Shown in pieces: positions 1-7,578 of a stretch of 64,000 bases of DNA. Numbering within the stretch: position 1 is the stretch's first letter; each line of letters begins with the position of its first letter. Origin of the DNA: Flavobacteria bacterium RIFCSPLOWO2_12_FULL_35_11 (lineage in GTDB: Bacteria; Bacteroidota; Bacteroidia; Flavobacteriales; Flavobacteriaceae); assembly GCA_001800975.1 (NCBI GenBank), contig MGWK01000011.1:1-64000 (forward strand), written 5' to 3'. The position numbers and the translations under genes were made by a program. Below the pieces are notes generated by a model, which saw nothing but the letters and a program-made list of their open reading frames with translations, did not search any database and was not told the origin of the DNA.

Positions 1-903
1 AATATTGGTTTTAAAGCCAATAAGGGTGATTATATTGCAATTCTTGGCGAAAGTGGTTCGGGAAAAAGTACGTTGCTGGAAATTATTTACGGATTGCTCC
101 ACATTGAAAAGGGAACAGTACATTGGAAAGGCGAAAAGTTGCTCGGGCCTAATTTTAGGTTAATTCCAGGTGAAGATTTTATGAAATACTTGCCACAGGA
201 TTTCGACCTAATGCCATACACAACGGTTGAAGAAAATATAGGAAAATACATTTCGAGCCAGGATAAGAATAAGGACAAACGCATAAGGGAATTGCTAAAA
301 GTGGTTGATATGACCGAATTTTCCCAAACGAAAGTCAAAAACCTGAGCGGCGGCCAAAAACAACGTGTAGCCATCGCCAAAGTGATGGCCAAAGAACCCG
401 AAGTTTTATTGCTCGACGAACCTTTTAGCCACATCGATAATTTTAGGAAAAATAAGCTGAGAAGAGACCTTTTCAAGTATTTAAAATCGAAAAATATTTT
501 GTGCATTGTGGCAACACATGATACCACAGATGCACTTTCTTTTGCCGATAAAATTTTAGTGATCAAAAACGGAAAATTAATTGCGAACAACACACCTGAA
601 AAATTATACACAAATCCTAAAAGTGCCTATATCGCTTCTTTTTTTGATGAAATCAATAAAATTCCGGTAAGTGAAATTGATTCAAATGACACTTCAAAAA
701 AATCAGTTTTGTTATATCCCAATCAGATTAAATTGACAGAAAAAGAAGGGATTAAAGCAATGGTTGAGGCTTCTTATTTTAAAGGAAGCCATTATTTAAT
801 TGAAGCAATTTTAAACAAAACTACCTTGTTTTTTGAACACCATTCAGCGTTGGAAATCAATCAACAAATATTTTTGAAATTAGCAATCAGCGAATCCAAT
901 TAG
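1..903 (+). CDS. ABC transporter ATP-binding protein (5' partial)
   Basis: ATP-hydrolysing subunit of an ABC transporter. The frame is open from base 1, so the true start lies outside the window; 300 residues are visible. Walker A (GESGSGKST) is at bases 46-72, followed by a Q-loop (LPQD), the ABC signature LSGGQKQR, Walker B with LLLDEP, and the H-loop ATHD. After about residue 220 the chain continues with a beta-rich TOBE-like tail, as in importer ATPases of the PotA/CysA/FbpC type. The substrate cannot be told because the permease and binding protein are not in the window. Only about 25-30 N-terminal residues seem to be missing. The stop lies four bases from the stop of the convergent kinase gene. 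Confidence 0.9.
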   Translation, partial: NIGFKANKGDYIAILGESGSGKSTLLEIIYGLLHIEKGTVHWKGEKLLGPNFRLIPGEDFMKYLPQDFDLMPYTTVEENIGKYISSQDKNKDKRIRELLKVVDMTEFSQTKVKNLSGGQKQRVAIAKVMAKEPEVLLLDEPFSHIDNFRKNKLRRDLFKYLKSKNILCIVATHDTTDALSFADKILVIKNGKLIANNTPEKLYTNPKSAYIASFFDEINKIPVSEIDSNDTSKKSVLLYPNQIKLTEKEGIKAMVEASYFKGSHYLIEAILNKTTLFFEHHSALEINQQIFLKLAISESN

Positions 904-907
904 CCAT

Positions 908-2266
908 TTATTTATTTTCGATTGGCAATGAAATGAAAACGCCAGTTCCCTTATTTTCATTGCTTTCAATCCAAATGGTTCCTTTATTGATTGTTAAAAA
1001 TTCTTTACAAAGTTTTAATCCTAAGCCAGTTCCGCTTTCATTGTCAGTTCCTAAAGTGGATACTGTTGCATCTATTTCAAAAACGTTTAATTGAGAATCT
1101 TTAGCCATGCCAATTCCGTTATCAACTATTGCGATGGCGCAAGTATTTTTGATTTTGTCAACCTTATCCAAAATAATTTCAATTTCTCCGCCATTTGGCG
1201 TAAATTTTATGGCATTTGATATAATATTTCTAATTACCGTATCTATCATATCAGAATCTGCATAAACAAATAGTTCCCTATCAAAATTACAGCGCAACGT
1301 CAGATTTTTCAACTTGACTTGAGAATTAAAAAGACGCAGATTGTTAAGCACAATTTTATGAAGATTTAGTTGGGAAGGTTCATAAATAATTAATCCGGCG
1401 TTGGCGCTGGCCCATTTTAATAAATTATCCAATAAGTTGAAGGTGTTTTTACTGTTTTGGTAAAGAGCTTTGGTTAGTTTCTCTCTTTTTTCTTCACTGA
1501 TTTTATTTTTATTTAGCCAAAGAAGTTCTCCAATTTGATGAAGACCTCCAAACGGGCCCCTTAAATCGTGTGCAATAATTGAGAAAAACTTATCCTTGCT
1601 TTTGTTTAATTCAGTTAGTTTTAGATTGTCTTTTTCTTTTAAAATAAAAATTAACAGTAAAGGAATGACCAAGTTAAGAATTAAGAAAAATATGAGCGGT
1701 AAAATCAACATATAATTTATTGAAGTCACTTCTGTGCCAACCTCAAAAAAAGCGCCCAATGAGCGCATTAAAAGCGCCAACGACGCCAATGCCAATATGT
1801 ACCCAGTGAGAAACTGAATTTTTGTTTTCCCTTTTTCGGTTAAAAGAATATAGGCGGTAAATGCATACATCATTGAAACACTTAAAGAGACAACAGTAAT
1901 CCTTTCGCTGGCTGAAGAGGAACTAAAAAAACTTAATGCAATGGAAAAAAATATCGGAATTAATAGAAATCGTTTAAAATGTTTTGAATCAAATTTACGC
2001 TCGATAAAGGAAATACAATAAATTTCATAAAAAACAATAAATAAATTTATAGTGGTATTTATAATAATTTCTATCGGTTTTGGCGCACCGTCTCGCAATG
2101 AAATCATAATTAAAAAAACGATGCCCAACAATCTAGACAACATAAAAATATTAATGATGGGGTTTTTTACCTTATATAATTTAATATAAGTTGCAAAAAG
2201 GGCAATAATAAATATATTTGCTGCGGCGGAGAAAACAAACAAGGTTCTTACGTCAATATCTATCAT
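908..2266 (-). CDS. Membrane sensor histidine kinase
   Basis: Two-component sensor kinase of 452 residues. The first 215 or so residues are hydrophobic and look like seven membrane-spanning segments (7TM sensor type). They are followed by a HisKA region with the phospho-accepting histidine in AHDLRGP near residue 235. An HATPase_c domain follows, with an N-box (NIISNAIKF), DNGIGM and GTGLGL. No receiver domain and no adjacent response regulator are present, so the partner is unknown. It is the last gene of a leftward group after dut (gap about 55 bases). The signal sensed cannot be inferred. Confidence 0.9.
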   Translation of the reverse strand: MIDIDVRTLFVFSAAANIFIIALFATYIKLYKVKNPIINIFMLSRLLGIVFLIMISLRDGAPKPIEIIINTTINLFIVFYEIYCISFIERKFDSKHFKRFLLIPIFFSIALSFFSSSSASERITVVSLSVSMMYAFTAYILLTEKGKTKIQFLTGYILALASLALLMRSLGAFFEVGTEVTSINYMLILPLIFFLILNLVIPLLLIFILKEKDNLKLTELNKSKDKFFSIIAHDLRGPFGGLHQIGELLWLNKNKISEEKREKLTKALYQNSKNTFNLLDNLLKWASANAGLIIYEPSQLNLHKIVLNNLRLFNSQVKLKNLTLRCNFDRELFVYADSDMIDTVIRNIISNAIKFTPNGGEIEIILDKVDKIKNTCAIAIVDNGIGMAKDSQLNVFEIDATVSTLGTDNESGTGLGLKLCKEFLTINKGTIWIESNENKGTGVFISLPIENK

Positions 2267-2322
2267 TTAATTTTTGTTTTTGGGGTAAACTAAATTATTT
2301 TAAAAATTTTAATGGTTAAAAA

Positions 2323-2757
2323 TTAAACACCGGTACTTCCAAATCCGCCTGCACCGCGTTTGGTTTCGCTTAAAACTTCAACTTCTTCCCAATTTGCCCG
2401 TTCATGTTTAGCGATTACTAATTGCGCAATGCGTTCGCCATCATTTATCACAAAATCTTCATTAGAAAGGTTGACCAAAATTACGCCAATTTCGCCTCTA
2501 TAATCGGCATCCACAGTGCCGGGCGCATTCAAAACCGTAATGCCGTTTTTTGCCGCGAGTCCGCTACGCGGACGAACTTGGGCTTCAAAACCAACAGGAA
2601 GCGCAATAAACAATCCGGTTTTTACAATGGTGCGTTCCAATGGTTTTAGGGTGATGGATTCCGAAATATTGGCACGCAAATCCATTCCTGCGGAAGCATC
2701 CGTTTCATAGCTTGGCAATGCGTGTTTCGATTTGTTGGTAATTTGTATTTGCATCAT
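2323..2757 (-). CDS. dut: dUTP diphosphatase
   Basis: Trimeric dUTPase, which hydrolyses dUTP to dUMP and pyrophosphate, keeping uracil out of DNA and supplying dUMP for thymidylate synthesis. At 144 residues it is full length. All five conserved motifs are visible in order: [25 protein letters not shown] (with the catalytic Asp), ERIAQLV, and the flexible C-terminal arm [10 protein letters not shown]. It sits three bases after the esterase gene in the same direction, so the two are probably co-transcribed. A second ATG one codon downstream could equally be the start. Confidence 0.97.
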   Translation of the reverse strand: MMQIQITNKSKHALPSYETDASAGMDLRANISESITLKPLERTIVKTGLFIALPVGFEAQVRPRSGLAAKNGITVLNAPGTVDADYRGEIGVILVNLSNEDFVINDGERIAQLVIAKHERANWEEVEVLSETKRGAGGFGSTGV

Positions 2758-2760
2758 ATT

Positions 2761-3609
2761 TTATTTTTTTATGTGATAAAGCCAGGAAACGACTTCTAAA
2801 AATTCACTTCTCCAAAAGGCTTCGTTGTGTTTACCTTCAGGATTAATTTTTGTTTTTAAGTTTTTGGGTTTAAATCCGGTTTTCAACAAGAGTTTTTCCA
2901 TTTTTTGCGTGTCTTTATCCGCGTCATCACCTTCTTTTCCGCCCACCAACAAAAATAGTTTTACGTTTTTTAAATTCCCTTTTTCTTGAGTGAAATCTAC
3001 AACATTTTCAGAATACCAAAATGAAGTGGACAATGCGCCAATTTTTCCGAAGGTTTTTGGATATTGAAGTCCGCCGTAATACGAAATCAATCCGCCCAAA
3101 GAACTTCCCATTAAACCTGTGTGTTTCTGCTGTTTTTTGGTTCTGTAATGGTTATCAATATAAGGTCTAAGCGTTTTCACAATAAAATCTACATAAATTG
3201 CGCCTTTTCCGCCGCCATATTTTTTATTTTCCCAGGGCGTATATTCGTTAATGCGTTCTTCGCCTCCATTTTCAATACCCACCACAATAAATCCCTTTCC
3301 TGTTTTTTCGTACAATTTATTTAAGGTTTCATCAACTTCCCATTCACCCGCATAAGAAGTTGCCGCGTCAAATAAATTTTGGGCATCGTGTATATAAATC
3401 ACGTGATATTTTTTTGAAGTATTGTGATAATTGGGCGGTAAATAAATCCAAACTTTATGGCTGATTGCATTGAGGTTGGGAATGACAAATTCCTTTTTCA
3501 GCAAGAAAACATTTGATGCGGCGGTCGATTTTTTTTCAGAAGTATTTTGGGAAAAAACAACTGAGCTTGTTAACAAAATGGCTAAGATAATCGTAAAATA
3601 ATATTTCAT
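2761..3609 (-). CDS. Secreted alpha/beta-hydrolase esterase (esterase D/enterochelin esterase type)
   Basis: Predicted exported serine esterase of 282 residues. A hydrophobic signal peptide covers about residues 1-20 (cleavage near VFSQ). The fold resembles the Fes/esterase D family: an oxyanion-side stretch (YIHDAQNLFD), the nucleophile elbow GSSLGG with Ser near residue 168, and a C-terminal EGKHNEAFW that would supply the histidine. The substrate is not known; relatives include siderophore esterases and carbohydrate acetyl/feruloyl esterases. It lies between the flippase (22-base gap) and dut (3-base gap) in a leftward group. No siderophore gene is nearby. Confidence 0.82.
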   Translation of the reverse strand: MKYYFTIILAILLTSSVVFSQNTSEKKSTAASNVFLLKKEFVIPNLNAISHKVWIYLPPNYHNTSKKYHVIYIHDAQNLFDAATSYAGEWEVDETLNKLYEKTGKGFIVVGIENGGEERINEYTPWENKKYGGGKGAIYVDFIVKTLRPYIDNHYRTKKQQKHTGLMGSSLGGLISYYGGLQYPKTFGKIGALSTSFWYSENVVDFTQEKGNLKNVKLFLLVGGKEGDDADKDTQKMEKLLLKTGFKPKNLKTKINPEGKHNEAFWRSEFLEVVSWLYHIKK

Positions 3610-3631
3610 TTTTTACTTTTTAATGATGAAT

Positions 3632-5086
3632 TTATCTTTTAATCATTGCTAAAAGTTCCTTTTTTTCATTCCAAAAAATGAGCATTGCAAAAACAAAGAC
3701 CAGCAAAATGGAAACAAAATAATTTTCCCTAAAATAGGTAAATGAAATGAATGACAGCACGATGGAAACCAATAAATAACTGCCCGATTTTTTTAAATCA
3801 TAAGGAACCGGATATTGCTTATCGCCAATAAAATAAGACAACACCATCATACTTCCATAAGCAAAAAGTGTTGCCCAAGCCGATGCAATATAACCAATTA
3901 CGGGTATCAAAGCCACATTTATAATAACGGTAATTACTGCGCCAATGATAGAAAATAACATTCCGTAACGTGTTTTGTCGGTTAATTTGTACCAAACAGA
4001 CAGGTTGTGGTAAATGCCCAAAAATAAATTGGCCAACAACACAATAGGCACAATAGCAATGGCATCCCAATACTGTTGGTTGATAAAAAGTTGTTTAATA
4101 AAATCGAGAAAAACCACGATTCCCACAAAAACCAAGGCGCCTACAATGATAAAATAGTTTAAAATGCGGGCGTAAGTTTCCCGGGCATCTTTATGGTCGG
4201 AATGGTTAAAAAAGAACGGTTCCGCACCCAAACGAAAGGCCATAATGTATAAATTCATAAAAATCGCCAGTTTATAACAGGCTGAATAAATTCCCATAGC
4301 CGTTTTATCCATCATTTGCCCGATTAAAAATTTGTCCAAATTTTCATTGATCACATAAGCAATTCCCGCGACAGCAATTGGCCAGCTGTAAATCAGCATT
4401 TTTTTAAACAGCACACCGTTAAAATGCCATTTAAACTTCAACAAAAATGGCAAGAGTAAAATTAAGGAAGCCGCACTTCCAAAGAGGTTGGCGATAAATA
4501 TAAAATTAACGATAGAAGTACTTTCAAATAAGGTGTTTAAAAATTCTGGAATGTATTTACCGCTGGCCTTAAATTCAGGAATAAACTTCAAAAAAACCAA
4601 GTTAATGGCCACAATGATCCCCACATTAATCATTTTAATCGCGGTGTATTTTATAGGTCGGTTTGCGGCGCGCAAATAAGCAAAAGGAACCACCGAAACA
4701 GCGTCTATCGCCAATATGCCAATAAATAATTTGAATTGCATCGGATTTTGGCTGAAGTCGAATAAATTGGTAAAGAACCCTGAAAATGAGAAAGCAATTG
4801 CAACAAATATGATTGCGGCAACAAAAACACTGATGAATGAGGTTGAAATTATCGCATCTTTTTTTTCTTCGGCCTTATAAAACCTAAAAAAAGCGGTTTC
4901 CATACCAAATGTTATTACCACCGTAAATAAGGCAATCCAAATATAAAAGTTGGTGTTTTCTGCATAATTGCTTGCAGGCAAGGCATCGGTATGTATGCGA
5001 ACCAGCAAGAAGTTAATTACTCTCGGCAAAACCGCAGCAATTCCGTAAATTATGGTGTCTTTAAAAAATCGTTTTAGCGCGCTCAA
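3632..5086 (-). CDS. Oligosaccharide flippase / polysaccharide biosynthesis membrane protein
   Basis: Integral membrane protein of 484 residues with about 12-14 hydrophobic segments. The opening (residues 1-50: KRFFKDTIIYGIAAVLPR and following) is typical of the MATE/MOP superfamily Wzx-type flippases, which move lipid-linked sugars across the inner membrane. No glycosyltransferases are adjacent, so the cargo is unknown. It heads the leftward group flippase-esterase-dut-histidine kinase. A lipid II flippase role is less likely than an O-antigen/exopolysaccharide role but cannot be excluded from sequence alone. Confidence 0.85.
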   Translation of the reverse strand: MSALKRFFKDTIIYGIAAVLPRVINFLLVRIHTDALPASNYAENTNFYIWIALFTVVITFGMETAFFRFYKAEEKKDAIISTSFISVFVAAIIFVAIAFSFSGFFTNLFDFSQNPMQFKLFIGILAIDAVSVVPFAYLRAANRPIKYTAIKMINVGIIVAINLVFLKFIPEFKASGKYIPEFLNTLFESTSIVNFIFIANLFGSAASLILLLPFLLKFKWHFNGVLFKKMLIYSWPIAVAGIAYVINENLDKFLIGQMMDKTAMGIYSACYKLAIFMNLYIMAFRLGAEPFFFNHSDHKDARETYARILNYFIIVGALVFVGIVVFLDFIKQLFINQQYWDAIAIVPIVLLANLFLGIYHNLSVWYKLTDKTRYGMLFSIIGAVITVIINVALIPVIGYIASAWATLFAYGSMMVLSYFIGDKQYPVPYDLKKSGSYLLVSIVLSFISFTYFRENYFVSILLVFVFAMLIFWNEKKELLAMIKR

Positions 5087-5230
5087 TTTGAGTTTAAAAT
5101 AAAAAAGTTAATGGTTAAAAGTTAAAAGTTTAAAAGTACGAAACTAATAATTTAATCTAACAAATTAATTTAAGCGGGTTTTAAAATGCGAGTTTCATAA
5201 TTTTAGGAGCACATTTAAGTTAGTTTTTTT

Positions 5231-5238
5231 TACTTTTG
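5231..5238 (+). promoter_or_regulatory. Bacteroidota -7 element for gpsA
   Basis: TACTTTTG matches TAnnTTTG, the -7 element used by the Bacteroidota primary sigma factor. It ends 20 bases before the gpsA ATG, giving a short leader. No clear -33 TTG is seen at the usual distance. Confidence 0.5.
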
Positions 5239-5258
5239 GACTCTAAAAAGGTTAATAA

Positions 5259-6254
5259 ATGATTACAAACCCTAAAATTGCCGTTTTTGGCGGCGGAAGT
5301 TGGGCAACAGCCATTGTAAAAATGTTGTGTGAAAATATGGAACAGGTTGGCTGGTATATGAGAAACCAAGCCGCTATAGATTATATTAAAGAAAATGAAC
5401 ACAATCCAAATTACCTAAGTTCTGCGGCACTTGATGTGAATAAATTGTATTTATCAAGTGATATTAATGAGTTGGTGCGTTATGGTGATATTTTGATTTT
5501 TGCCATTCCTTCGGCATTTTTGAAAGAGGAATTGGATAAAATAACACAAAGTCTTTCTTCAAAAATTGTGTTTTCGGCCATCAAAGGAATTGTTCCGGAA
5601 ACTGGATTAATAGTGGGTGAGCACTTTCATAAATTCTTCAAAATTCCGTTTAAAAATATTGGCGTAATTGCTGGTCCTTGTCATGCGGAAGAAGTTGCGA
5701 TGGAGCGTTTATCCTATTTAACCATTGCTTGTCAGGATGCCGAAAAAGCTGACCTTTTGAGCAAATACCTGTCAAGCCATTACATAAAAACAAAAACTTC
5801 GGATGATATTATTGGTACTGAATATGCTGCCATGCTTAAAAACATTTATGCCATAGCGGCCGGTATGGCACATGGATTGGGTTATGGAGATAATTTTCAG
5901 GCGGTTTTAATGTCAAATTCCGTTCGAGAAATGAAGCGTTTTATACGAAAAGTTCATAGAATGAAACGCAATATCAACAACTCTGCCTATTTGGGCGATT
6001 TATTGGTTACGGGTTATTCCGTTTTTAGCCGAAACAGAATGTTTGGAAATATGATCGGGAAAGGATACACCGTAAAAAGCGCCATGATGGAGATGAGTAT
6101 GGTTGCCGAGGGTTATTATGCCACAAAAAGCGCCTTTTTAATCAATGAAAAAAACAAAGCCAGAACACCTATTATTGATGCGGTTTATGGGATATTATAC
6201 GAAAATAAAAACCCAAAACAAATTTTTAAAGAACTAACGGATGTATTGGATTAA
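5259..6254 (+). CDS. gpsA: NAD(P)H-dependent glycerol-3-phosphate dehydrogenase
   Basis: Reduces dihydroxyacetone phosphate to sn-glycerol-3-phosphate, the backbone for phospholipid synthesis. At 331 residues it is normal length. The N-terminal Rossmann motif is GGGSWATA (residues 10-17), followed by the conserved AGPCHAEE and the catalytic-lysine segment MLKNIYAIAAGMAHGLGYGDN. The C-terminal half contains LGDLLVTGYS and SRNRMFG, with VAEGYYATK near the end. It is monocistronic, divergent from the flippase across 172 bases. Confidence 0.97.
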   Translation: MITNPKIAVFGGGSWATAIVKMLCENMEQVGWYMRNQAAIDYIKENEHNPNYLSSAALDVNKLYLSSDINELVRYGDILIFAIPSAFLKEELDKITQSLSSKIVFSAIKGIVPETGLIVGEHFHKFFKIPFKNIGVIAGPCHAEEVAMERLSYLTIACQDAEKADLLSKYLSSHYIKTKTSDDIIGTEYAAMLKNIYAIAAGMAHGLGYGDNFQAVLMSNSVREMKRFIRKVHRMKRNINNSAYLGDLLVTGYSVFSRNRMFGNMIGKGYTVKSAMMEMSMVAEGYYATKSAFLINEKNKARTPIIDAVYGILYENKNPKQIFKELTDVLD

Positions 6255-6275
6255 TTAAATATCCCAATCAAATCA

Positions 6276-6485
6276 GTACTTAAAGTGCCTAAAGTTTGAA
6301 GTACTTGGAGTTAAAATAAAAATGAAATAAATTTTCATTAGCCAAAAAATCATAATTTGATCAAATACAAATAGTTTGTATGAAAAAGTTAAAAAATGAA
6401 GCGTTTACATCATTCTTAAAATTAGGAACTATTTAACTTTTGGCATTTTAGGCACTCTAAACTTTAGGCACTAATTACTTATAAA
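6276..6485. repeat. Imperfect inverted-repeat element upstream of csp
   Basis: The 314 bases between gpsA and the cold-shock gene contain no gene. AGTGCCTAAAGTTT (6284-6297) recurs as its exact reverse complement at 6459-6472, with weaker pairing continuing on both sides. AGTACTT occurs four times between 6277 and 6555. The spacing of about 160 bases suggests a small non-autonomous or repeat-derived element. No terminal target duplication was recognised. Confidence 0.5.
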
Positions 6486-6568
6486 ATATTTTTTTAAAAA
6501 ATAACTCAATAAAATTCAAAAACAACCGCAATTATTAGTACTTTAGTACTTTAATAAATTTTTTAACA

Positions 6569-6760
6569 ATGAAAAAAGGAACAGTAAAATTCTTCAACCA
6601 AGCTAAAGGATTTGGATTTATCACAGAGGAAACTTCAAAAAAAGACTACTTCGTACACATTTCAGGATTAATTGACAAAATTAGTGATGGAGATGAAGTT
6701 CAATTTGAACTAGAAGAAGGAAAGAAAGGGTTAAGCGCAGTAAATGTAAAAGTAATTTAA
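6569..6760 (+). CDS. Cold-shock domain protein
   Basis: Single cold-shock domain protein of 63 residues that binds single-stranded RNA/DNA and acts as an RNA chaperone. RNP1 (KGFGFIT, residues 14-20) and RNP2 (YFVHIS, about 28-33) are intact, and the opening KKGTVKFFNQAKGFGF is diagnostic. The family often has long regulatory leaders, and there are about 310 non-coding bases upstream, but no promoter or leader structure could be fixed. A strong terminator follows 28 bases after the stop, so it is monocistronic. Confidence 0.96.
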   Translation: MKKGTVKFFNQAKGFGFITEETSKKDYFVHISGLIDKISDGDEVQFELEEGKKGLSAVNVKVI

Positions 6761-6787
6761 TATTTATTCGTTGTCTTTAAAGAAATT

Positions 6788-6816
6788 AAAACCAGTCAAT
6801 ATTGACTGGTTTTTTT
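6788..6816 (+). terminator. Rho-independent terminator after csp
   Basis: A perfect 24-base palindrome (arms AAACCAGTCAAT / ATTGACTGGTTT, 6789-6812) is followed by a run of T. It lies just after the csp stop. Confidence 0.9.
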
Positions 6817-6852
6817 ATGCAATTGAATGTGAAGTTTTTATATTTTTTTGGT

Positions 6853-6898
6853 TGATATATATCATAAAAACACAAATGAGCCTTTTGTAAATTTACAA
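6853..6898. promoter_or_regulatory. Two palindromes upstream of the HemG-like gene
   Basis: TGATATATATCA (6853-6864) and TTGTAAATTTACAA (6885-6898) are perfect palindromes of 12 and 14 bases, 56-100 bases before the next ATG. They could be operators for a dimeric regulator, but AT-rich palindromes also arise by chance. Confidence 0.3.
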
Positions 6899-6953
6899 TC
6901 TTTTAAAATTATATTGAAAAAATTATATTGAACATTAATTTTAAACAACAGCA

Positions 6954-7481
6954 ATGAAACCTAAAATAGGAATAATTTACTCAACGGTTGACGGACAAAC
7001 GCTGAAGATTTGCAATAAAATAAGAGAAGTCCTTCAACAAAATGATCAAGATGTTGATTTAATTTCAATAGATGATTTTAATGAAGATATCACGAAATAC
7101 GACAAACTCGTTATTGGGGCAAGTATACGATATGGCGTGCATAACGATAAAGTAATAGAATTTATAAAAACGAATAAGACCCAACTCGATTCCATAAAAA
7201 CAGCATTCTTTTCAGTGAATCTTGTCGCCAGAAAACCCGAAAAAAGTTCACCTGAAACAAATCCGTACGTGGTTAAATTTTTTAAAACCATCGATTGGAA
7301 ACCTACTGTTGTTAAAGTTTTTGCAGGAAAACTGGACTATAAAAAATATTCTTTTTTTGATAGGAAAATGATTCAATTAATCATGTGGATGACTAAAGGA
7401 CCCACAAATACCGATGCTGAAATTGAGTACACAAACTGGGAAAAAGTCAATGAATTTGCGATATCACTTATTGCTTTATAG
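6954..7481 (+). CDS. hemG: Flavodoxin-like menaquinone-dependent protoporphyrinogen IX dehydrogenase (HemG type)
   Basis: Flavodoxin-fold protein of 175 residues, the usual HemG size (E. coli HemG is 181). HemG oxidises protoporphyrinogen IX to protoporphyrin IX in haem synthesis, using FMN and passing electrons to menaquinone. The N-terminal FMN phosphate loop is YSTVDGQTLK (residues 9-18). The segment GASIRYGVHND (about 55-65) and the aromatic C-terminal half (FFSVNLVARKP, IQLIMWMTKGPT) match the family pattern. No other haem gene is adjacent. The next gene, a hybrid kinase, starts 97 bases later. A general flavodoxin is the alternative. Confidence 0.8.
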   Translation: MKPKIGIIYSTVDGQTLKICNKIREVLQQNDQDVDLISIDDFNEDITKYDKLVIGASIRYGVHNDKVIEFIKTNKTQLDSIKTAFFSVNLVARKPEKSSPETNPYVVKFFKTIDWKPTVVKVFAGKLDYKKYSFFDRKMIQLIMWMTKGPTNTDAEIEYTNWEKVNEFAISLIAL

Positions 7482-7578
7482 GTTTTCATTCACTAAATTT
7501 TAATTCAATTATTTTTATATATATTTACGTCATATCGGTTGCATGAAGCAGAGTAATTAAAATTAGCATACCCTAAAT

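Noticed and set aside
87-611. A 174-codon open frame opposite the ABC ATPase
   Set aside because: The plus-strand frame has all Walker and signature motifs; the opposite frame has no domain and a low-complexity Ser/Phe composition.
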